A DNA stretch of 23,863 nucleotides from Pseudomonadota bacterium (GCA_023391335.1 JAEWBG010000105.1:1-23863), one strand, 5' to 3'. Shown: positions 7,611-14,732, counted from the stretch's first letter. Made by a program: numbers and translations. The notes: generated by a model from the sequence alone, not told the origin.

Positions 7611-7872
7611 GCAGCACTCGCCTCTTCAATTCTGATTTCGCTTCTGGCCTGCCGTTAGGCTCCCCTGCCCAGAGGGCTTGCTTGGCGAAGGCTACCTTGC
7701 CGATGAAGTCGGCTCGCCTCTTTGTTTTGCTGGCCTGCCGTGCAGCACTCGCCTATTCAATTCTGATTTCGCTTCTGGCCTGCCGTTAGGCTCCCCTGCC
7801 CAGAGGGCTTGCTTGCCGAAGGCTACCTTGCCGATGAAGTCGGCTCGCCTCTTTGTTTTGCTGGCCTGCCGT
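7611..7872 (+). repeat. 131-bp tandem duplication containing a hairpin chain
   Basis: Units 7611-7741 and 7742-7872 are identical except for about two bases (C/A at 7624/7755 and G/C at 7685/7816). Each holds the stems GCC-GTTA-GGC, GCCC-AGA-GGGC, GCC-GAA-GGC (GGC-GAA-GGC in unit 1) and GCCG-N7-CGGC, separated by TCCCCT, TTGCTT and TACCTT. A third, more diverged chain with the same stem order follows at 7868-7942. Only that portion, not the whole 131 bp, is present a third time. Confidence 0.95.
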
Positions 7873-7942
7873 TAGGCTCCCCTGCCCGTAGGGCTTGCCT
7901 GCCGAAGGCTCGCTTGCCGGTGAGTCGTGTGCGACGACCGGC
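7868..7942 (+). repeat. Third, diverged hairpin-chain copy
   Basis: The stems are GCC-GTTA-GGC, GCCC-GTA-GGGC, GCC-GAA-GGC and GCCG-N19-CGGC, with spacers TCCCCT, TTGCCT and TCGCTT. Compared with the tandem units, changes fall in loops and spacers while the stems stay paired. The last stem has an enlarged loop that itself contains GTCG-TGT-GCGAC-like complementarity. Confidence 0.85.
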
Positions 7943-8025
7943 TACCCTCTTCAGCCTTTGCCCCCGGTTGAATCCCCTCCCCCTCGCCTCCACGATGACT
8001 GATCCGATCAGCACTGGAGATTCTC

Positions 8026-8733
8026 ATGAGCGGTTTGTCCGAGTTCGCGATCACAAAGAAGTGGCCTACAAAATTTCCCGATCGCCTGCAGCTCTATTCG
8101 CTGAACACACCGAATGGCGTGAAGGCGTCGATCATGCTCGAGGAAACCGGCCTGCCATACGAACCGCATTTGGTGAACTTCGATACGAACGATCAGAAAT
8201 CGGCTGAATTCCTGTCCCTCAATCCCAACGGAAAGATTCCCGCAATCCTCGATCCGAATGGACCTAGCGGACGGCCCCTTGGCCTCTTCGAATCCGGCGC
8301 GATCTTGATTTACCTCGCCGACAAGACACAGCAGTTCATCCCGCGCGATGCGAATCAACGCTACGAAGCCATTCAGTGGGTGATGTTCCAAATGGGTGGC
8401 ATCGGGCCGATGTTTGGGCAGGTTGGCTTCTTCCACAAATTCGCAGGCAAGGACTTCGAAGACAAGCGTCCACGCGATCGCTACGTCGCCGAATCCAGGC
8501 GGCTCCTCGGCGTCCTCGATCGGCACTTGGCAGATAAACAATGGATCATGGGCGCTGACTATACGATCGCCGACATCGCGATCTTTCCGTGGATACGCAA
8601 TCTAATCGGCTTCTACGGGGCCGGAGAGCTGGTGGGGTTCAACGAGTTCTCGAACGTCAGACGCGCTTTGGATTCCTTCATCACGCGCCCGGCCGTCATT
8701 CGAGGATTAGAAACTCCCAAGAAGCCTGCGTGA
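8026..8733 (+). CDS. Glutathione S-transferase family protein, YfcG/Nu-class-like
   Basis: This is a 235-residue cytoplasmic glutathione transferase-fold protein. The N-terminal thioredoxin-like domain has the TPNG motif at 28-31, as in the E. coli YfcG/YghU (Nu) group. That group binds two glutathiones and acts mainly as a disulfide-bond oxidoreductase or peroxidase. The cis-proline segment GKIPAI (69-74) and the glutathione-contacting ESGAILIYL (89-97) are present. The helical C-terminal domain includes ADYTIADIAIFPW, the usual N-capping Asp motif. Length is close to the ~215-290 usual for the group. The start has GGAG seven bases upstream. Its stop lies two bases from that of the manganese exporter, which converges on it. 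A role in oxidative or thiol stress is inferred from the family only. Confidence 0.9.
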   Translation: MSGLSEFAITKKWPTKFPDRLQLYSLNTPNGVKASIMLEETGLPYEPHLVNFDTNDQKSAEFLSLNPNGKIPAILDPNGPSGRPLGLFESGAILIYLADKTQQFIPRDANQRYEAIQWVMFQMGGIGPMFGQVGFFHKFAGKDFEDKRPRDRYVAESRRLLGVLDRHLADKQWIMGADYTIADIAIFPWIRNLIGFYGAGELVGFNEFSNVRRALDSFITRPAVIRGLETPKKPA

Positions 8734-8735
8734 GC

Positions 8736-9326
8736 TCACAGACGAAAGCGCTGGCCCATCCCAGACAGAGTAGCCACACCGAGCAATGCAAACAGCACGG
8801 CTGCGATGGTGTGAACTAACTTGACTGGGATGCGCTGCGCAAGCCGTTCGCCGATGAACACTGCGGGCACATCGGCAATCAACATTCCAAGCGTTGTGCC
8901 TGCGACCACCCACATGGCTGAGCCGTAGTGAGCGGCCATCGCGACGGTCGCGAGCTGCGTCTTATCGCCCATTTCTGCCAAGAAGAACGTCGTGAGCGTG
9001 GCGCCGAAGATGCCGAATCGCTTCGCACTTCGCGTCTCGGTGTCTTCGATGCTGTCCGGAATCAACGCCCAAACCGCCATTGCCAGAAACGACAAACCCA
9101 AAACCCACCGAAGGACCATTGGATTGACGTGCACGGTGATCCAAGCACCGACCAATCCGGCCAATGTGTGGTTCACGATGGTCGCAACGAAAATACCGCT
9201 GATAATCGGCCAGGGCTTTTTGAATCGCGTCGCCAGTAAGAAAGCGAGCAACTGCGTTTTGTCGCCGATTTCAGCTAGTGCGATCAGGCCGGTTGAGACG
9301 AAGAGAGCTTCCAAGATGGTTTCCAC
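8736..9326 (-). CDS. mneA: Manganese exporter, TMEM165/GDT1 (UPF0016) family
   Basis: This is a 196-residue inner-membrane protein with about six membrane segments. It carries the two signature motifs of the UPF0016/GDT1 family, ALAEIGDKTQ (residues 16-25) and FLAEMGDKTQ (115-124), in the two inverted halves. Bacterial members such as Vibrio MneA export Mn2+. The yybP-ykoY manganese riboswitch directly upstream strongly supports that substrate here. The long frame begins with GTG at 9326, immediately after the 3' arm of a predicted leader hairpin. A TTG codon at 9314 would give the start more usual for the family (MEALFVSTG), so the true start is uncertain. Expression should rise when Mn2+ is high. 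Confidence 0.92.
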   Translation of the reverse strand: METILEALFVSTGLIALAEIGDKTQLLAFLLATRFKKPWPIISGIFVATIVNHTLAGLVGAWITVHVNPMVLRWVLGLSFLAMAVWALIPDSIEDTETRSAKRFGIFGATLTTFFLAEMGDKTQLATVAMAAHYGSAMWVVAGTTLGMLIADVPAVFIGERLAQRIPVKLVHTIAAVLFALLGVATLSGMGQRFRL

Positions 9327-9364
9327 AGGCCGGGCACAACGATGACCAAATCGCTCCCCGGCCT
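9327..9364 (-). promoter_or_regulatory. Riboswitch expression-platform hairpin abutting the start codon
   Basis: In the mneA leader AGGCCGGG (9364-9357 in RNA order) pairs perfectly with CCCGGCCT (9334-9327) over a 22-nt loop. The 3' arm touches the GTG start at 9326. No U-run follows, so control of translation start by sequestering the ribosome-binding region is more likely than intrinsic termination. A strong Shine-Dalgarno sequence is not visible. Confidence 0.65.
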
Positions 9365-9379
9365 AGCGGAGGCGATGTG

Positions 9380-9484
9380 GTCAAAGGTCTTGCCAAGCAA
9401 GGGACTGCTTACGCCATGGCCAGGCGGCCAAGTGTGTTGACGTAAGCCTCTTCAATGAATGAAGAGCGGCTACTCCCCAATGAC
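9380..9484 (-). ncRNA. yybP-ykoY manganese riboswitch aptamer
   Basis: Read on the minus strand, this leader has the diagnostic yybP-ykoY elements: GGGGAGTAGC near the 5' end, CAACAC in the middle and GCAAGACCTTTGAC at the 3' end. Supporting helices are visible. P1 pairs GTCA (9484-9481) with TGAC (9383-9380). A 7-bp arm CTCTTCA/TGAAGAG spans 9448-9466. A 7-bp arm GCTTACG/CGTAAGC spans 9407-9447. The class binds Mn2+ between two conserved loops and commonly switches on Mn exporters of the UPF0016 or MntP type, matching the gene downstream. Confidence 0.93.
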
Positions 9485-9605
9485 GGGCGCGGAGGTTAGC
9501 AGAAGAAATTACAGGCTACTAGGACAGGCTTTCGCGATTAGTGGAGAACCCTAGGACCGCGAGCGAGCACCATCCAACCCACACGAATACCTGGATCTGG
9601 ATCGC

Positions 9606-10634
9606 TCACTGCGCCGTGAAGATCGGCAGAAGGTCGCACACGATCCGCGTCCACATGACGGCGTGTTCAGTGCCATCTGCGAGTCGGACGGACCCGATGA
9701 TCGTTCCGCACGCATTCACATCTCTAGCGAATCCGATCGCACCGGCCGGAATCGGTAAGTACAGCGCAGTCGAGCCGTTGATGGTCGTCCAAGGCGCTGG
9801 ACCAAACGGCTCGCCAAGTGTGTAGCCGACGAGTCGATTGGACGAGCTGCGTTGGGTGACAACGTGCGTAGCCGGTTTCGGACCGAAGCCTGCCACTGTG
9901 TTCTGCAGGTTCCAAATAGCAGCGCCGATACCAGCGGCGAGACCGAACACTCGACCGTCGTCCAAGGCGCGATCAGCATGGCCGACCGCATTGATGCGGC
10001 TGGGCGATCCATCGAGATTCCAACGCACCACCTGCTGCCCAATGCCGGGATACTGGGCATGACCGGCGATAAAACCGGTCTCGGAGATGTCGAATGCTTG
10101 TGCGGTGGATGCGCCGGACGGAGTGATCACTTGCATCCCGGAGTTTGAGGCCCAGCGATACGCTTGCGGAAGGTCGCTGTCGGTTGCTTGGTAATAGCCG
10201 ACGACGGTCCCTTGTGAGTTGATTGCGGTCGGGGTGGTATAGCGGCCAAGAGCACCGGTATCCATCGGATCGGCCTGAAGGCTTTGCCAGAACAAGGGTC
10301 GCACGGCGCCGTTGTTGACACCCGTGCCGACCACATAACCGTTGTTGGATATGTCGATGGCTTGCAGATTCGAGTAACCCGCCTTGCCGTTGAGCACTTG
10401 CAGCGAACCTTGCGTGTACACGGCTGCATTGCCACCGGCCTTGCCGCAAATCACCCCAGCATTGTTGATTGCGTACGCCGCATCAAGCGGCAGGTAGCTC
10501 ATCTGATAACTGAAGTTTCTGATGGGTATGCGCGCGCTGAACTTCGCCGGATCGACTGCGATGTCCCTAGTCCCCGCAAACGCGGTGAGCGATGCGAGAG
10601 ATGCGAGTGCGATCGAACTGAGTGTGCGTAGCAT
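9606..10634 (-). CDS. Secreted HAF-repeat protein
   Basis: This is a 342-residue exported protein of unknown function. A Sec signal peptide covers residues 1-20. The rest is made of HAF-type repeats (often called probable extracellular repeat, HAF family). Each has an A-x-D/A-I-N-x-x-G-x-V-x-G core: AYAINNAGVICG (53-64), AIDISNNGYVVG (92-103), AINSQGTVVG (137-146), AFDISETGFIAG (180-191) and RDVNACGTIIG near the end. Such repeats probably build a beta-propeller-like surface or extracellular domain. The start has GGAG eight bases upstream. It lies downstream of, and in the same direction as, the alpha/beta hydrolase, with a 114-bp gap holding a hairpin, so it is probably a separate unit. Confidence 0.85.
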   Translation of the reverse strand: MLRTLSSIALASLASLTAFAGTRDIAVDPAKFSARIPIRNFSYQMSYLPLDAAYAINNAGVICGKAGGNAAVYTQGSLQVLNGKAGYSNLQAIDISNNGYVVGTGVNNGAVRPLFWQSLQADPMDTGALGRYTTPTAINSQGTVVGYYQATDSDLPQAYRWASNSGMQVITPSGASTAQAFDISETGFIAGHAQYPGIGQQVVRWNLDGSPSRINAVGHADRALDDGRVFGLAAGIGAAIWNLQNTVAGFGPKPATHVVTQRSSSNRLVGYTLGEPFGPAPWTTINGSTALYLPIPAGAIGFARDVNACGTIIGSVRLADGTEHAVMWTRIVCDLLPIFTAQ

Positions 10635-10719
10635 GGCGAGTCTCCGTATCCGTTTGCGACATTGGACATCGAAGCGACCGCGATCGCACTTGGGCTAAAG
10701 GTCAGGGTTCAAGCCCAGC

Positions 10720-10741
10720 TTTCGGAAAGCCCCTTCCGAAA
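10720..10741 (-). terminator. Hairpin after the alpha/beta hydrolase gene
   Basis: TTTCGGAA (10720-10727) and TTCCGAAA (10734-10741) form a perfect 8-bp stem with a 6-nt loop, starting seven bases past the stop codon of the minus-strand hydrolase. No U-run follows. A second weak inverted motif (TGGGCT/AGCCCA, about 10691-10716) adjoins. It may stabilise or end the transcript. Confidence 0.5.
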
Positions 10742-10748
10742 GGCCAGT

Positions 10749-11549
10749 TCAGCTTTGGGACTTCGACCCAGCCAGAAACTCGAGGACGGCACTGTTGAAG
10801 GCGGCGGGCTGCTCCACGTTGATCAGATGCGCGGAATCCAGCACCCGTAAGTCAGCGCCTTTGATCGACCCAGTGATGAGCTCCAACTGTGTAGGCGGAA
10901 CACCGGGATCGAGAGCACCAGCAATCACCAGGGTTGGCGCAGAAATGCTCTTGATCGACTCGCGCTGATCCATGTCGCGTATCGCTGCAGCGCTCGCTGC
11001 GTAGCCTCTCGGATCGGTCTTCAACAGCAACGCACGAACGCGTTGCACATCCTCAGGTCTCGCCGCATGAAACTGCGGTGTGAACCAACGCTGCAGAGTG
11101 CCATTGACTAGTGCGCCGAGCCCATCTTTAAGCGCAGTGCCGATGCGGTCTTGCCACATTTCGGCAGTGGGCATGTACGGCGTGGTAGCGCACAGCACAA
11201 GTTTTTCGACACGCTCCGGCCAAAGCGTTGCCATCTTCATAGCCGTCATCCCCCCGATCGACAATCCACAGAGATGCGCACGCTCCACGCCTGCGGCATC
11301 GAGCACTGCGCGAGCGTCTCGCGCCAAGTCTTCCATCGTAAGTTCCGCTTTCGTGCCGACGGTCGACTCGCCGTGCCCGCGCGGATCGAATCGAATCAAA
11401 GTGAATACTCGGCCGAGCTCTTCTAGCTGCGCGTCCCAAACTTCGAGACTCGCAGCAAGCGGATTGAGCAATAGCAACGCTGTTGCTCCCGCTTTCTTTC
11501 TCAGTTCGTAGCGCAACACCGCATCGTCCACCTGAACAGTTTTGAACAT
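10749..11549 (-). CDS. Alpha/beta hydrolase, PcaD-like
   Basis: This 266-residue cytoplasmic alpha/beta hydrolase closely resembles 3-oxoadipate enol-lactonase (PcaD). The complete catalytic triad is visible: Ser97 in GLSIGG, Asp214 in GALDPGVPP and His241 in DSAHLINVEQP. The oxyanion/early-strand region LLNPLAASLEVWD (27-39) and FDPRGHGES (54-62) are also typical. No other beta-ketoadipate genes are nearby, so the true substrate may be another lactone or ester. It is divergent from the acetyltransferase gene with about 98 bp between the chosen starts. Its own ribosome site is weak (GGAG at 11560-11557 is about 8 bases before the start). Confidence 0.88.
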   Translation of the reverse strand: MFKTVQVDDAVLRYELRKKAGATALLLLNPLAASLEVWDAQLEELGRVFTLIRFDPRGHGESTVGTKAELTMEDLARDARAVLDAAGVERAHLCGLSIGGMTAMKMATLWPERVEKLVLCATTPYMPTAEMWQDRIGTALKDGLGALVNGTLQRWFTPQFHAARPEDVQRVRALLLKTDPRGYAASAAAIRDMDQRESIKSISAPTLVIAGALDPGVPPTQLELITGSIKGADLRVLDSAHLINVEQPAAFNSAVLEFLAGSKSQS

Positions 11550-11647
11550 CGCAATGAACTCCTATCACTCGATCAACGTCGGCGATGGCCATGGTATCGC
11601 TTGCAGTCCGCCAGGCGAACTCAGATCGTTCTTACGCGTTCATCAAT

Positions 11648-12217
11648 ATGAAAACCGAAATGCAAAAAATGCTCGCGGGCGAACTCTACGACGCGATGGA
11701 TCGCGAACTCGTAGAGCGCCGCAATCGCGTTCGGGACTTGACCCAGCGACTGAACGCGACTCGTGAAACAGAAGCGGCGGAGCGCCGGCAGATTCTCGTA
11801 GACCTTTTCGGAAAAGGTGGCGATACCGTTTGGATGCAACCGCCCTTCTACTGCGACTACGGCAGCAATATCGAACTGGGCGAGCGAGTGTTTTTCAATT
11901 TCAATTGCGTCGTGCTCGACGTCTGCAAAGTCGAGATCGGCGATTTCACCCTGTTCGGCCCCGCGGTGCAGATCTACACGCCGCTGCATCCGCTCAATGC
12001 CGAGCTACGTCGCAAACAGGAATACGGAAAACCCGTGGCGATCGGGTCAGATGTGTGGGTGGGTGGCGGCGCAATCATCTTGCCCGGCGTTCGCATTGGA
12101 TCGCGTGCGGTGATCGGTGCCGGAAGTGTCGTAACTCGCGATGTGCCGGACGGAGTGTTCGCGGCTGGCAATCCGTGTCGCGTGATTCGGGCCATCGAGG
12201 AGAGAGATGACGGGTGA
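11648..12217 (+). CDS. Sugar O-acetyltransferase, maltose acetyltransferase type
   Basis: This 189-residue cytoplasmic enzyme has the left-handed beta-helix (hexapeptide) fold and transfers acetyl from acetyl-CoA to a sugar. The N-terminal Mac domain MLAGELYDAMDRELVERR (8-25) is typical of maltose/galactoside acetyltransferases. The catalytic His114 is in YTPLHPLNAE. The hexapeptide run AIGSDVWVGGGAIILPGV (131-148) leads to the C-terminal GAGSVVTRDVPDGVFAAGNP. Length matches the family (~183-203). The frame is open from 11585, but the start at 11648 matches the family start; the upstream part shows no similarity. It has no strong ribosome site. The stop codon abuts dispersed element copy 2. 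Confidence 0.88.
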   Translation: MKTEMQKMLAGELYDAMDRELVERRNRVRDLTQRLNATRETEAAERRQILVDLFGKGGDTVWMQPPFYCDYGSNIELGERVFFNFNCVVLDVCKVEIGDFTLFGPAVQIYTPLHPLNAELRRKQEYGKPVAIGSDVWVGGGAIILPGVRIGSRAVIGAGSVVTRDVPDGVFAAGNPCRVIRAIEERDDG

Positions 12218-12271
12218 CGGCCACTCTCGGCATCCTGTCTCTCGCGGCATTAGCACATCCATGTGCGGCAG
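12217..12271 (-). repeat. Dispersed ~55-bp element, copy 2 (inverted)
   Basis: The reverse complement of this stretch matches 82-135 with about six changes and one indel. It includes the GCACAT-GG-ATGTGC dyad. The stop codon of the acetyltransferase is at its border (12215-12217). Beyond it, in element orientation, lie heptamer-like CGTCACC and CGTCATC units, parallel to the heptamers beside copy 1. The heptamers here overlap the last codons of the gene. Confidence 0.85.
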
Positions 12272-12300
12272 GTGCCGGGCAAGATTGAAGCTGGGAACCG

Positions 12301-12443
12301 GACGCAACACAAAGATCGCCAAAGGATACTAATGTGCGAGCCGCGTCCTGCCGCCAGCCATGCTGCGCCAGCTTCAAATCGGGTTGCGGCCCATGTTGAG
12401 ACCATTCACCACTCCATCTTTTTTGTGCGCTTTGTGTTGCGTC
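12301..12443. repeat. Inverted pair of 9-nt-period repeats (site B)
   Basis: GACGCAACACAAAG (12301-12314) is matched exactly in reverse complement at 12430-12443, and the right arm continues inward with GTGCGC and a TTTTTT run. The arms are separated by about 105 bp of unrelated sequence. It is the same family as sites A (1198-1351) and C (23629-23798). It could end the acetyltransferase transcript. Confidence 0.85.
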
Positions 12444-12538
12444 TTCCTCTTGGTCAACTGCCGGGAAGGGCTGGACAAGTTGGTATCAGCAGATATGAGG
12501 AGCCGTATGAGATTTGCCAACTAATGTCCACGCGAGTC

Positions 12539-12564
12539 TTGCCGTCGCATCTCATGCTTACAAT
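12539..12564 (+). promoter_or_regulatory. Possible promoter of the oxidoreductase gene
   Basis: A TACAAT -10-like box (12559-12564), preceded by TG near the extended -10 position, lies 44 bp before the start at 12608. A TTGCCG box at 12539-12544 could serve as -35, but the gap is only 14 bp, so the assignment is weak. Confidence 0.3.
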
Positions 12565-12607
12565 CTGCAGCTCACGTGATCCACAGATTCGACTCGGGGA
12601 GTAAGCA

Positions 12608-13780
12608 ATGAGTGGCACCGATCGACGTAGCTTTTTGCAAGCTGCTGGACTTGCCGGAATGTTCTCGGCGCTTCCGGATGCAGCTCTCGCGCAGACGTCT
12701 TCCAGCGCTGCATCGAACGGATTCATTCACGAAGTGGCGAAGGTGCCGCCGCTTCCAAAGCCTACACACTCGATCAAGTTCGCAGTGATTGGACTCGATC
12801 ACTATCACATCATGAGCATGACGGCGGCGGTGCTCAGAGGTGGCGGACAACTCGTTTCGTTCTACACGACCGATCCGAAGCAGATTGCCGACTTCCGCGC
12901 GAAGTTCGGAGACGTGAAGCTTGCACGCAGCGAAGATGAAATCCTTCAAGACAAGTCGATTCAACTGATTGCCGGCGCGCCGATCCCTGATCTGCGTACA
13001 CCGCTCGGGCTGCGCGTGATGCGAGCCGGCAAGGATTACCTTTCAGACAAGCCCGCCATCACGACGCTCGAACAATTGGCAGAGGTGCGGCGCACGATCA
13101 AAGAAACAGGCCGCAAATTCGCGATCATGTATTCCGAGCGGCTCGAGGTGCCTGCTGCCGTTTATGCGGGAGATTTAATTCGACAAGGCGCGATTGGCCG
13201 CGTGGTTCAAACCGTGAACTTAGCGCCACATCAAGTGAACGAGCCAGCGCGTCCGGCGTGGTTTTTCGACAAGGCACGTTATGGAGGCATTCTGACCGAC
13301 ATTGGTTCTCACCAGGCCGATCAATTCTTGTTTTATACGAACAGCTCGCGTGCGCAGGTCGTCGCATCGCAAACAGGCAATCTCGCTTATCCGCAACATC
13401 CGAAGTTCGAGGACTTCGGCGATATGGTGGTCGCCGGAAATGGCGGCACGGGATACATCCGCGTCGATTGGTTTACGCCGGACGGCTTAGGTGTATGGGG
13501 CGACGGCCGTGTCTTCATCCTTGGGACCGAGGGCTACATCGAACTGCGCAAATACGTGAACGTCGCCTCTGGCCTTCCCGGCGGCAACCATATGTACATC
13601 GTCGACAAGAAGTCGGCGCGCTACATCGATTGCAAGGCTGTTCCCCTACCGTTCGGGCCGCAGTTCGTGGCGGACATCGTGAATCGCACAGAAACCGCGC
13701 AGAGCCAAGAACAAGCGCTGCTCGCTGCCGAACTTGTGTTGACTGCGCAAAAGAACGCTACGCGACCGACGATTAGCTGA
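12608..13780 (+). CDS. Tat-exported Gfo/Idh/MocA family oxidoreductase
   Basis: This is a 390-residue NAD(P)-dependent oxidoreductase-fold protein. The N-terminus carries a twin-arginine signal (DRRSFLQAAGLAG, residues 5-17, then AALAQ cleavage region near 29), so the folded, cofactor-loaded protein is probably exported. The Rossmann start is KFAVIGLDHYHI (57-68), a variant of GxGxxG. The EKP motif of the family appears as SDKPAIT (146-152), a common variant. The substrate-domain motif GGILTDIGSHQADQF (226-240) holds the usual Asp231-x3-His235-x2-Asp238 set. Substrate is unknown; relatives act on sugars or glycosides. A strong GGGGAG site lies seven bases before the start. The next gene converges three bases away. 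Confidence 0.88.
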   Translation: MSGTDRRSFLQAAGLAGMFSALPDAALAQTSSSAASNGFIHEVAKVPPLPKPTHSIKFAVIGLDHYHIMSMTAAVLRGGGQLVSFYTTDPKQIADFRAKFGDVKLARSEDEILQDKSIQLIAGAPIPDLRTPLGLRVMRAGKDYLSDKPAITTLEQLAEVRRTIKETGRKFAIMYSERLEVPAAVYAGDLIRQGAIGRVVQTVNLAPHQVNEPARPAWFFDKARYGGILTDIGSHQADQFLFYTNSSRAQVVASQTGNLAYPQHPKFEDFGDMVVAGNGGTGYIRVDWFTPDGLGVWGDGRVFILGTEGYIELRKYVNVASGLPGGNHMYIVDKKSARYIDCKAVPLPFGPQFVADIVNRTETAQSQEQALLAAELVLTAQKNATRPTIS

Positions 13781-13783
13781 CGT

Positions 13784-14293
13784 CTACATCAGTTGACGCT
13801 GATGCTTGCGTCGCTCAGCCCATTGATGGTGAGCATGTAATCGCTCAGCTTCGGTATCGGGCTCCGGAGGCAGTTGTTGGAGCGATCGCAGCGCCACGCC
13901 GTGCGCCATCGCCACTTCGGGCTCCGTCTGTAGGAGCACTCGATAGCGTTCGAGGAATGCGTGCTCAATCGGCGCACCCACTCCAGACAACAGTGCCCGA
14001 GCATGTGCGCCGATCGCCGCAATTTCCGTGGCAGGCAAGTTGTCCTGCGAGGCATGATCGATGTCGGCAATGAGCTGATACAAAGGCTGCAGCCATTGCC
14101 ACTGTGGATCCCGCGCGATTTGCTGCAACAACGCAAGCGGAGACTGCGCAGGCTGATATTGGCGTTCCGCACGAATCAATGCGCCGAGCACATCGCGTAG
14201 GGCAGCGCTGCTTGTGGCTAGGTTCTGCATCCAAGAAGCGGGCTCACTCACGGTCATCTCCAGACGCTGAGCCCTCAGATTACTTTGGAACAC
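13784..14293 (-). CDS. Hypothetical helical protein
   Basis: I do not recognise this 169-residue protein. It is predicted mostly helical and soluble, rich in Ala, Leu and Gln, with no signal peptide or membrane segment. A long amphipathic stretch includes ALLQQIARDPQWQWL and PLYQLIADIDHASQ. The tail is charged and His-rich (LHAHHQWAERRKHQRQ). The frame starts with GTG at 14293, seven bases after the stop of the 44-residue ORF, with no Shine-Dalgarno sequence, which suggests coupling. An ATG at 14257 (MTVSEPASW) is an alternative, but the GGAG there touches the start codon. The gene converges on the oxidoreductase gene. Confidence 0.65.
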   Translation of the reverse strand: MFQSNLRAQRLEMTVSEPASWMQNLATSSAALRDVLGALIRAERQYQPAQSPLALLQQIARDPQWQWLQPLYQLIADIDHASQDNLPATEIAAIGAHARALLSGVGAPIEHAFLERYRVLLQTEPEVAMAHGVALRSLQQLPPEPDTEAERLHAHHQWAERRKHQRQLM

Positions 14294-14300
14294 GCCAGGA

Positions 14301-14435
14301 TCAAAGGCTCGGGCGCCCTTCCACGTTGATCATTCCATATGCGGGTTCGTGAGCGGCCTTCGAAACAGCTCGCGCGACGCGCTTTCCCGATTGCACCGCC
14401 CACACAGCAACGCGTAAGTTCTTCAAGCGAGGCAT
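14301..14435 (-). CDS. Small 44-residue ORF upstream of the hypothetical gene
   Basis: This short ORF starts with ATG at 14435 and has a good GGAG ribosome site seven bases upstream. It encodes a basic peptide (KNLRVAVWAVQSGKRVARAV in the first half) ending in GMINVEGRPSL. There is no signal peptide. The stop is seven bases before the GTG start of the 169-residue gene, so translation of the two may be linked. I know no family. It could be a leader peptide, a small protein or a chance ORF. The ribosome site and spacing favour real translation. Confidence 0.45.
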   Translation of the reverse strand: MPRLKNLRVAVWAVQSGKRVARAVSKAAHEPAYGMINVEGRPSL

Positions 14436-14514
14436 GACGGCTCCGTAATTGCATTCTTCGACTGCAAGCGATGCCGTGGGGCGCAAGTTCCGGTGCAGTG
14501 TTGGCTCACTGAAG

Positions 14515-14582
14515 GACCACTTCGTCGTCGCGAAGGACTGGCGTCGAGAAGGATCCTGACGGATCGGGTGAGACTACCGGTC
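14515..14582 (-). repeat. Mini-hairpin chain, dispersed copy
   Basis: On the plus strand the stems are GAC-N9-GTC (14515-14529), GAC-TGGC-GTC (14536-14545), GATCC-TGAC-GGATC (14552-14565) and GAC-TACCG-GTC (14572-14582). All are separated by exactly 6 nt: GCGAAG, GAGAAG and GGGTGA. On the minus strand the two clearest loops are GCCA and GTCA, and the spacers read CTTCGC and CTTCTC. The grammar matches the chain at 7343-7474 in the same orientation. Confidence 0.7.
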
Positions 14583-14732
14583 AGAGACTCTTGAAGTGCG
14601 CCCAGTTGTGAATGCAGTGGACATACGCACCCATCCGGGCTTGAAGCGACCCACAGACTGCACTCCACGCAGTCCACCGAGAACTGAAATTTCTGATCAA
14701 CTCCGATGGCTGGCCCGACGCCGTCCATCCCG

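Larger units (their letters stand above)
7309..8025. other. 717-bp gene-free repeat block
   Basis: No credible gene lies here; open frames that cross it are side products of the repeats and lack family resemblance. The block holds a mini-hairpin chain at 7343-7474, a less ordered middle part, and an oppositely oriented chain at 7611-7942 that includes a 131-bp tandem duplication. The middle part has one GC-rich inverted motif near 7540-7553. The last ~80 bp (7943-8025) should contain the promoter and leader of the glutathione transferase gene. Confidence 0.85.
12218..12607. other. 390-bp intergenic repeat region
   Basis: Between the acetyltransferase and the oxidoreductase genes lie dispersed element copy 2 (12217-12271), the 9-nt-period inverted pair (12301-12443) and then about 160 bp leading to the next gene. 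TGAAGCTGG near 12284 also has a reverse match, CCAGCTTCA, at 12369-12377. No small gene with a convincing start was found. Confidence 0.75.

Noticed and set aside
6923..7789. Long plus-strand open frame overlapping the FecR gene end and the repeat block
   Set aside because: Its first half lies in a shifted frame of the Arg/Pro-rich tail of the FecR-domain gene, and its second half translates the hairpin-chain repeats; no ribosome site or family pattern.
7611..7942. CRISPR array
   Set aside because: The repeats are 131-bp contiguous tandem copies with no unique spacers and no cas genes nearby.
10749..11549. Naming the hydrolase pcaD
   Set aside because: The triad and motifs fit, but no other beta-ketoadipate pathway gene is in the window.
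12281..12443. Retron or group II intron signature from nested inverted repeats
   Set aside because: No reverse transcriptase gene is present, and the arms have free unrelated interiors.
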